A stretch of DNA of 64,000 bases from Microcella sp. (lineage in GTDB: Bacteria; Actinomycetota; Actinomycetes; Actinomycetales; Microbacteriaceae), in the NCBI RefSeq assembly GCF_019739195.1, contig NZ_JAHHDS010000003.1, forward strand, positions 248,001-312,000, read 5' to 3'. Position numbers and translations under genes: made by a program. Of this stretch, positions 34,830 through 45,419 are shown piece by piece (the first letter of the stretch is position 1; every line of letters begins with the position of its first letter). Below the pieces are notes generated by a model. The model had not been told where the DNA came from and searched no databases. It saw only the letters and a program-made list of their open reading frames with translations.

Positions 34830-37405
34830 GGCGTCGCCGGTGGAGCCGTCGACGCCTCGATGGGCGACTCGTCGGGAGGCGGGGCGGCGGGCTGCGTCTC
34901 GACGGCGATACTCGAGGTGGCTGTCTCGCTGCCCTCCAGCAGCGCCGCCTGGCGCTCGGCAGACTGCAGTGCTCGCAGGGCGGGAATTCCGGCGACGATC
35001 GGCGTGAGCAGGCCGAGCACCAGAGCGATCGCAACACCGAGGTCGGCGGCGGCAAGCGCATCGTCGAGAGGCACACCGAGCAGCGACCACAGGTATCCCT
35101 GCCACTGCAGGCCGGTTACCGTGGCGGTGGTCAGACCCCAGCCGATGCCCGTCACGACGAGCAGCATGATCGTGTTGACCCAACGCACCCGCGGGTAGAC
35201 CCCGCCGCTCGAGAGCAACGACGGAGAGTGCACCCGACGCGTACGAATCATGGTCTCGGCACCGAAGAGACCGGCCCACGCGGCAACCGGCACCGCGAGC
35301 GTCGTCACGACATCGCGGAACAGCGCCGTGACATCGGGCACGACGAACGCCAAGGTGACCGTGGCGCCGGCGGCGATGACGACCGCGATCACGACGGCCA
35401 CCGCGCGAGGCATGCGGATGCCCACCGCGAGCAGCGCGAAACCGCCCGAGTAGAGCGCGAGCACGGCCGCCGCGAGCAGTCCGAGTGCGACCGCAAGTAC
35501 GAGCGGCACGGGGTACCAGAGCGGAAGCATGCGCGCGATGATGTCGACCGGGTTGTCGACGAGGCCTTCGGCGACGAACGGGTTCGAGGCAGCCAACAGA
35601 GCACCCCAGCTGATGAGCGCAAAAGCAGGAATCGTCGCCCCGAACGCCGTGAAGAGCACGGCGGCCGAGCCTGCTGTGCCCTTGGCCTGATAGCGCGCCA
35701 GGTCGCCGCTGCTGTTGGCCCACGCGAGGCCGACGACACTGAACACGAGCACCGCGCCGCTCGCCATGAGCATCCAGGGACCGTCGGGCACTGAGAGTGC
35801 CGCGTTGAGGTCGACATAGGGCACGGTCAGGGCGATGAGGCCGCCCACGAGGATGACGCCGAGAACGGTGACGACAGCCCCGAGCACGGCGATCGCCCGG
35901 AAGCCGAGTGCGGCGATGACGGCGGCGATGACAAGAGCGATCCCCGCGATAGCGAGGGCAAGATCGAGGGTGGCGATGCCCTCGACGACGGAACCGCCGA
36001 CGAGCACTTCGGCGACACCGGTGCCGAGCATCCACAGCAAGGCCGCGGCCCAGACCAGTCGCGTGACGACAGCCAGCAGCGCTGGGATGACGTTGCCCGC
36101 CGTGCCGAACGTCGCGCGTGAGACCACCATCGTCGGTTGGCCGCTCCATTTGCTGGCGAGCGTGCCGAGGCCGAGGGGCAGGAACGACACCGCGACGCCG
36201 ATGAGCGCGGCAAGAATCGACTGGCGCAGGCTCATGCCCAGGCCCAGCAGCACCGCGCCGAGAGCGACGCTCACGACCGAAGCGTTGACCGCGAACCACA
36301 GCCAGAAGAGTCGGATAGACCTGCCCGTGCGATGCTCGGCGGGCGTCGGCTCGAGACCGATGCGCTCGATACGCGGGGCCGCGGCGGGCGCAGCGATCTC
36401 CGCGGCGTCGGTCGATGCTTCGTCGATGGGCGTCGGGTCTGGCTCAGGGGCGCCCACCTCGGGCTGCTCTTCCATGCGCCACGGCAACTCGGGGTCGGAG
36501 TCGGCGGCGATCTCCGGCGCGGCGGTCTCGCCGGTCGCGGCATCAGCGGCGGCGAGCAAGGCTTCGAAGGCCGTCGGCGCACTGACGATCGTCGCAGAGC
36601 CCTCCGGGGCCGCGGGCTCGACGAGCTCGGGCGGCGCGGGAACCGACCCCGGAGGCGGCGGAACCGCCGTGATCGCCGCTCCGAAGGGTGGCGGCGCGTC
36701 GGCAAGAGCCAGGTCGAGTTCAGGTCCGGTGGGCGGCACCACGGGTTCGACGGCGGGCGCCACGGGTTCGGGCGACGGTGCCGCGGGCACGGGCGCTGCG
36801 TCGTGAGGCGTTGCGGTCGACGGGCCCGGCGCGACCACGGGGATCACGCCGGTGAACTGCGATCGCACCTCGGAGACCAGCTGCTCGGCCTCGGGTCCCG
36901 CGGTCTGACGCACCTGCTGCTCCCATTCGGCGAGCGTGACCGCCTCTTGCTGCCGCAGTGCCAGCTCGCGCTCGACGAGGTCGAGCAACGAACTCGTGTC
37001 GTGGTCGGGGGCGTCGAGGTCGGCCGCAGCAAGCAGCTCTTCGTCCGAGAGCGACTGGCGCTGCGGGGGTGCCGGAATGCTCGGGGTCGGCTCGGGGCTC
37101 GGGGTCGGCTCGGGGCTCGACTCGGGGCCCGGGGTCGCGATGCTCTCGGGCGGCGCCCAGGGGCTGGGTTCCACCACGGGCGCCGGCTCTGGCGCAGGTT
37201 CCGGCCCGGGCTCCGACGCCGGCGCCGGCTCGACCACCGGCGAGGGTCGCGTGAACTGCTGGGCGAGCGCCGCCGCGAGGGCGTCGTCGTCGGTCGTCGC
37301 CGGGTCGTAGTTCACATCGGCGGGAGGGGGCGTGAACGTCGACCGCCGCGGGCCATTACTAGGCGCGGATTCGGCCTCGTTCGCGGGCTGCTCGTCGTCG
37401 ACCAT
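34826..37405 (-). CDS. NCS1/cytosine-permease-like transporter with a long disordered N-terminal extension
   Basis: An 859-residue membrane protein. The C-terminal 500 residues hold about twelve hydrophobic segments resembling nucleobase:cation symporter-1 proteins (SIRLFWLWFAVNASVVSVAL, QPTMVVSRATFGTAGNVIPA), so a purine/pyrimidine or related solute is plausible. The first about 345 residues are not membrane-spanning: they are rich in Pro, Glu and Ala with repeats of the type PEPTPSPEPTP and predicted to be disordered, and include a short helical stretch (LSDEELLAAADLDAPDHD). Typical NCS1 proteins lack such a head. A -10 box lies 6 nt before the ATG. Confidence 0.75.
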   Translation of the reverse strand: MVDDEQPANEAESAPSNGPRRSTFTPPPADVNYDPATTDDDALAAALAQQFTRPSPVVEPAPASEPGPEPAPEPAPVVEPSPWAPPESIATPGPESSPEPTPSPEPTPSIPAPPQRQSLSDEELLAAADLDAPDHDTSSLLDLVERELALRQQEAVTLAEWEQQVRQTAGPEAEQLVSEVRSQFTGVIPVVAPGPSTATPHDAAPVPAAPSPEPVAPAVEPVVPPTGPELDLALADAPPPFGAAITAVPPPPGSVPAPPELVEPAAPEGSATIVSAPTAFEALLAAADAATGETAAPEIAADSDPELPWRMEEQPEVGAPEPDPTPIDEASTDAAEIAAPAAAPRIERIGLEPTPAEHRTGRSIRLFWLWFAVNASVVSVALGAVLLGLGMSLRQSILAALIGVAVSFLPLGLGTLASKWSGQPTMVVSRATFGTAGNVIPALLAVVTRLVWAAALLWMLGTGVAEVLVGGSVVEGIATLDLALAIAGIALVIAAVIAALGFRAIAVLGAVVTVLGVILVGGLIALTVPYVDLNAALSVPDGPWMLMASGAVLVFSVVGLAWANSSGDLARYQAKGTAGSAAVLFTAFGATIPAFALISWGALLAASNPFVAEGLVDNPVDIIARMLPLWYPVPLVLAVALGLLAAAVLALYSGGFALLAVGIRMPRAVAVVIAVVIAAGATVTLAFVVPDVTALFRDVVTTLAVPVAAWAGLFGAETMIRTRRVHSPSLLSSGGVYPRVRWVNTIMLLVVTGIGWGLTTATVTGLQWQGYLWSLLGVPLDDALAAADLGVAIALVLGLLTPIVAGIPALRALQSAERQAALLEGSETATSSIAVETQPAAPPPDESPIEASTAPPATP

Positions 37406-37411
37406 GCCCCG

Positions 37412-37417
37412 ATGATA
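37412..37417 (-). promoter_or_regulatory. -10 box of the NCS1-like gene
   Basis: TATCAT on the minus strand, 6 nt before the ATG at 37405 and just past the upstream EamA gene's stop region. Confidence 0.5.
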
Positions 37418-37423
37418 GGGGCG

Positions 37424-38314
37424 CTATGGCGCGGGGCGCGGTTGCCGAGCCGAGGAGAGCACAGCTACGCCGAGCAAGATGAGCGCGAGTCCGACCCAGC
37501 CAAGAGGCTCGAGCCGCTCGCCGACGACGGCGATCGCGAGCAACGTCGCCACGAGCGGCTCGAGCAGGGTAATCACGGTCACGGTGCTCGACCGCAGAGC
37601 CCTGATGCCCCACCCGAAGAACACGTAGGCGAGAAACATCGGGCCGACCGCGAGGTAGGCGGCGAGGCCGACGTTCTGCAGGCTGCCGAGCAGCGGGGCT
37701 CCGACGACCAGCAGCACGACGGCGAGAGGGATCGCGGCCAGGCCGAACGCCGCCCCCATCGTCGCGCGCCCCGTGTGACCGCGGCGGATGATCGTGCCCG
37801 ACGCGAGCGTGAAGAGCGCATAGCCCGCTCCGGCCACGAGCCCGAGCGCCACCCCGGCCGGAATCGTCGCGGGGTCGACCGGCGACCCCGAGCCGTGGCC
37901 GCCGACCACGAGCAGGGCGACGCCCGCGATGGCGATGCTCGCGCTCAGCATCCATCGCCCGGTCAGTCGTTGCCGGTGCAGCCGCCATTCCAGCAACGCC
38001 GCGAAGATCGGCCCCGAGCCGAGCGAGACGACATTGCCGATCGCGACTCCCGCGAGATCCATGGCCGCGTAGAACGCGAGGGGGTACGCCACCATGCCCG
38101 CTGCCGCGGCCAGCAGCCACGCGCGCACCGTGCGGTCGCCGATGACGGCGAGCGACCGGCGATGGTTCGTCGCGAACAGCAGCGCCCCGCCGACGACCAT
38201 CGTGCTCGCGCCGATCGCCAGCGGGCTCACGTCGTCAGAGAAGAACGAGGCCGCTGTGCCAGTGGTTCCCCACAGCACGCACGCAGCGACGAGTGCCCAG
38301 ATGGCGGACGACAC
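37424..38314 (-). CDS. EamA/DMT family exporter
   Basis: A 296-residue ten-helix drug/metabolite transporter with two EamA halves: AACVLWGTTGTAASF at the start, GSGPIFAALLEW in the first half and LRSSTVTVITLLEPLVATLLAI in the second (the typical PVxA/EPLVA turn). The substrate is unknown; relatives export amino acids or metabolites. GTG at 38314 with GAGGAG 6 nt upstream is chosen over longer in-frame options. It ends 18 bp upstream of the NCS1-like gene. Confidence 0.85.
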   Translation of the reverse strand: MSSAIWALVAACVLWGTTGTAASFFSDDVSPLAIGASTMVVGGALLFATNHRRSLAVIGDRTVRAWLLAAAAGMVAYPLAFYAAMDLAGVAIGNVVSLGSGPIFAALLEWRLHRQRLTGRWMLSASIAIAGVALLVVGGHGSGSPVDPATIPAGVALGLVAGAGYALFTLASGTIIRRGHTGRATMGAAFGLAAIPLAVVLLVVGAPLLGSLQNVGLAAYLAVGPMFLAYVFFGWGIRALRSSTVTVITLLEPLVATLLAIAVVGERLEPLGWVGLALILLGVAVLSSARQPRPAP

Positions 38315-38347
38315 GGAAGGCTCCTCAGCAGATTCAGCGGTGCGACG

Positions 38348-38353
38348 TACAGT
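38348..38353 (+). promoter_or_regulatory. -10 box of the small membrane protein gene
   Basis: TACAGT, 7 nt before the ATG at 38361. Confidence 0.5.
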
Positions 38354-38360
38354 GGTCAGC

Positions 38361-38732
38361 ATGACCGAGAACGACCTGCTCGCCCACTGGACGACGGCAC
38401 GCTGGCACATCATTGTGTCGCAACTAGCCCCCACCTTCTTGCTGGCGGTGACGGTCTGGATGCTCATCGAGGGTCTCGCCGAGACTCCCCTGCCGGTGCG
38501 TCTCGCAGCGGCAGGCATCCTGGTCGCGTCGGGCGTACTCGGCGCCGCCGCTCAGTTCGCCGCAGCCCAAGAGGGCCTCGCGGTGATCGCCGAGTTGCGC
38601 GCCCTGCCGACGGTCTCGGCGATCGGGGCCCGCGTGATCGCGAGCGCGCGCGGAGTCGACGTCGTGCGCTTCGTCGGGCCGGCGATCTTCATCGCCGTCT
38701 TCGTCGCCTTGATCTGGGCGCTGTTCCTCTAG
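38361..38732 (+). CDS. Small three-helix membrane protein, unknown
   Basis: A 123-residue protein with hydrophobic segments at about residues 23-42 (LAPTFLLAVTVWMLIEG), 48-66 (AAAGILVASGVLGAAAQF) and 103-122 (VGPAIFIAVFVALIWALFL). No known motif. It is divergent from the EamA gene and its TAG stop overlaps the stop of the nuclease-like gene on the other strand inside the palindrome CTAG. Confidence 0.65.
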   Translation: MTENDLLAHWTTARWHIIVSQLAPTFLLAVTVWMLIEGLAETPLPVRLAAAGILVASGVLGAAAQFAAAQEGLAVIAELRALPTVSAIGARVIASARGVDVVRFVGPAIFIAVFVALIWALFL

Positions 38733-39661
38733 CCGGTGACGGTTTCACGCCGGTAGGCCTGCACGAGCAGCGCACCGCGCGTCTCACCCATACGCTCGAT
38801 GAGCGCTTCCACTGCCGTCACCGACACCCCAGCGACGACCAGGTCGTCAGGCCCGAGGGCTCGCAACGGTCGGCAGCGCAGACGGATGACGTGCCACCTA
38901 GCCTCGCGCAGCAGCTGGTCTTTGCGCCTGTCGGCGCGCTCGCGGCGCCCCACGTGCTCGTCGGCGTTGCGCCCCACCGTGTCGAGTTCAACGGCGACCG
39001 CCAGCTCGGGAATGATCACGTCGGGCCACACCTCAAGGTGCCCGAAGAACGGCGTGCGCACCCGCACGGCCGTGCAACTCAGGTCGACGTCGAGCCGCGC
39101 GGCGATGAGCGCGCGCAGTCGCCCTTCGGCCGCGGAGGTCGCCCTCGGGGCGCGCTCGCTGCGGAAGGCCTCGCCCGGTCGCACCTCCCCCGCCGATCTC
39201 CACAATTCAGGAGTCGCGACACGGTGCGGGGGCGCGACACGCCGTGCGGGCATCCGTCGGCGGTCTGCAGACGACACGTCTCCTGAATTGTGGAGACGAG
39301 CGGGAACGAGGGGCGGGATGCTCGCCGCGGCCCGCGGCCACTTCGGTGCACTCGGCAGCAGCGACGGCGTCGAACAGACCGGGCACCACGAGCGGCTCGA
39401 GCGTGATCGGCCGGGGCGGCCACGCTGCTCGGCCGGGGTCGCCACGAACTCGTGGCCGACCGAGCACACCCACACGAGGTAGACCTCGGCCGCGGGAGGT
39501 ATCTGCGAGAGCACAAGCTCGCCGTTACGCTCAGGCCTGAACTGCTCGACGAGAGCAGTGAACGGTGCCCAGGCATCGCGGTAGCGACCGATCGGGTAGG
39601 GCACCTCGAGGCCCGTGACGCGCTGACGGCGCGCCCACCACTGCTCACGACTCACCGGCAC
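38729..39661 (-). CDS. Zinc-ribbon plus PD-(D/E)xK nuclease-like protein carrying an in-frame palindromic repeat
   Basis: A 310-residue protein. The N-terminal part has a treble-clef-type zinc ribbon (VWVCSVGHEFVATPAEQRG ... WCPVC). The C-terminal half resembles Vsr/DUF559-type endonuclease folds: AEGRLRALIAARL, then WPDVIIPELAVAVELDTVG (Asp and Glu-x-Asp), GRRERADRRKDQLL and WHVIRLRCRPL. The linker between them (residues about 122-155, ARLHNSGDVSSADRRRMP and onward) is encoded by the palindromic repeat at 39197-39296. The GTG at 39661 is chosen since a TAGCCT box is 7 nt upstream. It could be a DNA mismatch or restriction-type nuclease; function is not shown. Confidence 0.75.
   Translation of the reverse strand: MPVSREQWWARRQRVTGLEVPYPIGRYRDAWAPFTALVEQFRPERNGELVLSQIPPAAEVYLVWVCSVGHEFVATPAEQRGRPGRSRSSRSWCPVCSTPSLLPSAPKWPRAAASIPPLVPARLHNSGDVSSADRRRMPARRVAPPHRVATPELWRSAGEVRPGEAFRSERAPRATSAAEGRLRALIAARLDVDLSCTAVRVRTPFFGHLEVWPDVIIPELAVAVELDTVGRNADEHVGRRERADRRKDQLLREARWHVIRLRCRPLRALGPDDLVVAGVSVTAVEALIERMGETRGALLVQAYRRETVTG
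39197..39296. repeat. Palindromic element, copy A (inside the nuclease-like gene)
   Basis: Perfect 17-bp terminal inverted repeats TCTCCACAATTCAGGAG (39197-39213) and its complement (39280-39296) flank 66 bp containing GCGACACGCCGT. The same termini and core occur at 51163-51261. The element is translated in frame here. Confidence 0.85.
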
Positions 39662-39668
39662 GGTGTTC

Positions 39669-39674
39669 AGGCTA
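39669..39674 (-). promoter_or_regulatory. -10 box of the nuclease-like gene
   Basis: TAGCCT on the minus strand, 7 nt before the GTG at 39661; it argues against the upstream in-frame GTG at 39691. Confidence 0.5.
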
Positions 39675-39710
39675 GGACGCAGTGCTGACACCGCGGCCAG
39701 CCGCCGACGG

Positions 39711-39783
39711 TGGGCCCTGAGGGACTCGAACCCCCGGCATCCTCGGTGTAAACGAGGCGCTCTACCAACTGAGCTAAGAGCCC
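39711..39783 (-). tRNA. tRNA-Val (TAC anticodon)
   Basis: 73-nt cloverleaf on the minus strand: acceptor GGGCTCT with AGGGCCC, D arm GCTCAGTTGGTAGAGC, anticodon stem CCTCG/CGAGG with loop TTTACAC (anticodon TAC), and T arm with GGTTCGAGTCC. CCA is not encoded. Confidence 0.95.
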
Positions 39784-39824
39784 GTACCCGTCAAGCGTAG
39801 CGTCGACACCTCAGGAGACTCGAG

Positions 39825-40295
39825 TCACAGCAGGGCGAGGGCGTCACGATACGCCGTGAGGTAACGGACCTCACCGGGATTGGTGGCGAACGTGGCACGT
39901 ACGAGTCCTGAACTGTCGACCAGCACGGTTGCGCGCGTCGCGAAGCCTTTGTCGGGCAGAAAGGCGCCGTACCGCTGGGCCACCTCACCGTGCGGCCAAA
40001 AGTCGGCCAGCAGCGAGAAGGTGTAGCCCTCGCGCTCGGCGAACTCGCGCAGGGTCGCGGTCGAGTCAACCGAGACACCCAGCAGCGTCACGCCCGCCGC
40101 GTCGAACATCGCAAGGTTGTCGCGCAGCTCGCACAGCTCGCCCGTGCAGGTGCCCGTGAATGCCAGCGGAAAGAAGACGATCGCCACAGCGGAACGGTCG
40201 CGGAAGCCGCTGAGGGAGACCGTCTGACCGTACTGATCGCGCAGGGAGAAGCCGGGGGCGACAGTGCCCACGGCGGGAAGGATGGTGACGCTCAT
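39825..40295 (-). CDS. AhpE-type peroxiredoxin
   Basis: A 156-residue thioredoxin-fold peroxidase reducing hydroperoxides. The active-site segment FFPLAFTGTCTGELCELRD carries the peroxidatic Cys in the P-x(3)-T-x-x-C context of AhpE/Bcp proteins, plus a second Cys four residues later. DQYGQTVSLSGFRDR near the start and FATRATVLVDSSGLVR near the end are typical. ATG at 40295 is chosen because the domain begins there. Divergent from aceE. Confidence 0.88.
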   Translation of the reverse strand: MSVTILPAVGTVAPGFSLRDQYGQTVSLSGFRDRSAVAIVFFPLAFTGTCTGELCELRDNLAMFDAAGVTLLGVSVDSTATLREFAEREGYTFSLLADFWPHGEVAQRYGAFLPDKGFATRATVLVDSSGLVRATFATNPGEVRYLTAYRDALALL

Positions 40296-40349
40296 GATGC
40301 CCCGATCGGCAGGCTCGGTCCCGCGCCAGAGGTGCCCGGCGAGGGTGAC

Positions 40350-40355
40350 TAGACT
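40350..40355 (+). promoter_or_regulatory. Possible -10 box of aceE
   Basis: TAGACT; gives a leader of about 80 nt before the aceE GTG. Confidence 0.4.
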
Positions 40356-40441
40356 CGACAACGCTCGTGCGATTCCCTCGCCGCAACCCGGCGGGCCAAT
40401 CGTGCCGACACACTCTGTCTACCACCAGGAAGAGGTCAAGG

Positions 40442-43174
<2,733 letters not shown>

Positions 43175-43182
43175 CACCGAGC

Positions 43183-43212
43183 AGCGGGCTGTCTGAGAGC
43201 AGGCAGCCCGCT
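43183..43212 (+). terminator. aceE terminator
   Basis: AGCGGGCTGTCTG (43183-43195) pairs with CAGGCAGCCCGCT (43200-43212), 13 bp with one G-U and an AGAG loop, just after the aceE stop and before the ribosome-binding site of the regulator. Confidence 0.75.
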
Positions 43213-43232
43213 CGCTTCACCGAAGGAGCACG

Positions 43233-44420
43233 GTGGCAGAACTGAGCAAGGCGCAGACGCTGCAATGGTTGCGCAACATTTCGGGTGAGCTCGCGACAGC
43301 GACGCTCAAGCGACTCGACGACACGCTGCCCTGGTACGGCACGATGCCGCCGAGTCGTCGATCAGCCGTCGGCATGGTGGCGCAGGCCGGTATCTCGTCG
43401 TTCATCAGCTGGTACGACGACCCCACGTCGCAGCCGTGGATCGCCGCTGACGTCTTCGGGGCCGCGCCGCGCGAACTGCTGAGATCGGTCAGCCTGCAAC
43501 AGACCCTGCAGCTCATCCGCGTGGTCGTCGAGGTCGTCGAAGACCGCGTGAAAGACCGCGATGAGAACCTGCGGCACGGAATCCTGCTCTACAGCCGCGA
43601 GATCGCCTTCGCCGCCGCCGACGTCTACGCCCGTGCCGCCGAGGCACGAGGACTCTGGGATGCCCGCCTCGAGGCGCTCGTCGTCGACTCGATCCTCAGC
43701 GGTGAGTACGACAACGAGTTGCCCAGCCGCATCGCTGCGCTCGGCTGGAACGGCCACGGCGAGGTGTGCGTGCTCGTCGGCACGGCACCTCGCATCGTCG
43801 ACGTCGACCAGATTCGCCGCACCGCGCGCCACGTCGAAGCCGACGTGCTCATCGGGGTGCAGGGCAGCAGGCTCGTCGTCGTGATCGGTCGGGCCACTCC
43901 GCGCGGCGAGAACGACGAGCCCGGCGAGCACACGCACACCTTCGCGCAGATCGCCGAGGCGCTCGAGCCGAGCTTCGGCACCGGGCACCTCGTGCTCGGC
44001 CCCGAGGTGCCCGACGTCGTCGAGGCCGGCAAGAGCGCGAAGGCCGCCCTGGCGGGCTTCGCCGTCGCGCGCTCATGGCGCAACGCGCCGCGACCGACGC
44101 TCGCCGACGATCTGCTGCCCGAGCGGTCGCTCGCGGGCGACCCGATCGCGCGCGGAACCCTCATCAACCGCATCTACCGTCCGCTCAAGGCGCACAACCC
44201 CGAGTTGCTCATCACGCTCTGGGCGTACCTCGACAACGGCCGCAGCCTCGAGGCCACTGCGCGCGAGCTGTTCGTGCACCCCAACACGGTGCGCTACCGC
44301 CTCAAACGCATCAGCGAAGTCATCGGCTGGGACGCCACGGGCGCACGCGAGGCGCTCATCCTGCAGTGCGCCCTCATCGTGGGGTCGATCGCTGAACCCG
44401 AGCCGCCCCTGCGCCGCTGA
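43233..44420 (+). CDS. fasR: PucR-family regulator of fatty acid synthesis (FasR-like)
   Basis: A 395-residue transcription factor. The C-terminal helix-turn-helix of the PucR type is clear: LWAYLDNGRSLEATARELF followed by VHPNTVRYRLKRISEVIGWD. The N-terminal half is a ligand-sensing region without recognisable catalytic motifs. Its position directly before fabD-fabH-acpP-fabF matches Streptomyces FasR (SCO2386-type), an activator of that operon. Start is GTG at 43233 with AAGGAG upstream. A palindrome in the fabD leader is a candidate binding site. Confidence 0.88.
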   Translation: MAELSKAQTLQWLRNISGELATATLKRLDDTLPWYGTMPPSRRSAVGMVAQAGISSFISWYDDPTSQPWIAADVFGAAPRELLRSVSLQQTLQLIRVVVEVVEDRVKDRDENLRHGILLYSREIAFAAADVYARAAEARGLWDARLEALVVDSILSGEYDNELPSRIAALGWNGHGEVCVLVGTAPRIVDVDQIRRTARHVEADVLIGVQGSRLVVVIGRATPRGENDEPGEHTHTFAQIAEALEPSFGTGHLVLGPEVPDVVEAGKSAKAALAGFAVARSWRNAPRPTLADDLLPERSLAGDPIARGTLINRIYRPLKAHNPELLITLWAYLDNGRSLEATARELFVHPNTVRYRLKRISEVIGWDATGAREALILQCALIVGSIAEPEPPLRR

Positions 44421-44433
44421 CTGTAGAACGCGC

Positions 44434-44456
44434 ACAACGTCGTTGTACGTTTGTGC
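44434..44456 (+). promoter_or_regulatory. Candidate FasR operator upstream of fabD
   Basis: ACAACG-T-CGTTGT (44434-44446) is a perfect odd palindrome, and the flanks extend it to GCACAACG ... CGTTTGTGC (44432-44456). It lies 14 bp after the regulator's stop and 50-70 bp before fabD. Confidence 0.5.
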
Positions 44457-44504
44457 ACGACATCCGCACGACCCCTCGACACCCTCTTTGGGAGGATGGA
44501 ATTC

Positions 44505-45419
44505 ATGATCGTCATCGTGGCGCCCGGGCAGGGCTCGCAGACTCCCGGTTTCTTGGAGCCGTGGATCGCCGACCCGGCCCATCGCGCTCGCCTCGAGCAG
44601 TACTCCGAGGCCGCCGGCATCGACCTCGTCGAGCACGGCACCGTGTCGGATGCCGATGTCATTCGTGACACCTCGATCGCCCAGCCGCTCATCGTCGCGG
44701 CCTCGTTGCTCAGCGCCGCGGCACTGCTTGACGGCCGGCGCGATCGCGTGGGTTCCGTCGCCGGCCATTCGGTGGGCGAGTTCGCCGCCGCGGCGATCGC
44801 CGGCGTGATGAGCGAGGCCGACGCCCTGCGCCTCGTGCGCACGCGCGGTCTCGCCATGGCCGAAGCCGCCGCTGTCGTACCGACCGGCATGAGCGCCGTG
44901 ATCGGCGGCGATGCGGATGCTCTCGCCGAGCGCCTCGCCGAGCTCGGGCTTGAGGCCGCCAACCTCAATGGCGCCGGTCAGACCGTCGTCGCCGGCGAGC
45001 TCAACAACCTCGCCGCCCTCGCCGCCGAGCCTGTCGCAGGCACCCGCGTCATCCCCCTGCAGGTCGCCGGCGCGTTCCACACGAGCTACATGAGCCCGGC
45101 CGTCGAGACTCTGCGCGCTGCGGCGTCGGGGGTAGCAGCACTCGACCCGAGCATCCGTCTCTACACGAACCGCGACGGGTCTGCCGTTGCATCTGGGTCT
45201 GCGTTCGTCGACCTCATGGTCGGACAGGTGTCGTCACCCGTGCGGTGGGATGCCTGCATGCAGTCGTTCGCCGATGACGGCGTGACGGGCATCATCGAAC
45301 TGCTGCCGGCCGGCGCGCTCGTCGGCCTGGCCAAGCGTGCGCTCAAGGGTGTTCCGACCGTCGCCGTCAAGACCCCTGACGACCTCGCCGCCGCGATCGA
45401 GATGCTGGAGAACGCATGA
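44505..45419 (+). CDS. fabD: Malonyl-CoA:ACP transacylase
   Basis: A 304-residue acyltransferase loading malonyl from CoA to acyl carrier protein. VAPGQGSQTPG at the N terminus, GHSVGEFAAAA with the catalytic Ser, GAFHTSYMSPA with the catalytic His, and a Gln-bearing motif are present. ATG at 44505 is preferred because GGAGG is 9 nt upstream; the ATG at 44496 touches that site. Overlaps fabH as ATGA. Confidence 0.95.
   Translation: MIVIVAPGQGSQTPGFLEPWIADPAHRARLEQYSEAAGIDLVEHGTVSDADVIRDTSIAQPLIVAASLLSAAALLDGRRDRVGSVAGHSVGEFAAAAIAGVMSEADALRLVRTRGLAMAEAAAVVPTGMSAVIGGDADALAERLAELGLEAANLNGAGQTVVAGELNNLAALAAEPVAGTRVIPLQVAGAFHTSYMSPAVETLRAAASGVAALDPSIRLYTNRDGSAVASGSAFVDLMVGQVSSPVRWDACMQSFADDGVTGIIELLPAGALVGLAKRALKGVPTVAVKTPDDLAAAIEMLENA

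Noticed and set aside
36137-39286. 1049-codon open frame on the plus strand
   Set aside because: Antisense to the Pro/Glu-rich head of the transporter and to the EamA gene; composition is almost all Arg, Gly, Asp. Shadow.
39691-39693. Earlier GTG start for the nuclease-like gene
   Set aside because: It lies upstream of the -10 box that fits the GTG at 39661.
44496-44504. Earlier ATG for fabD
   Set aside because: It touches the GGAGG, leaving no spacing; the ATG at 44505 has 9 nt.
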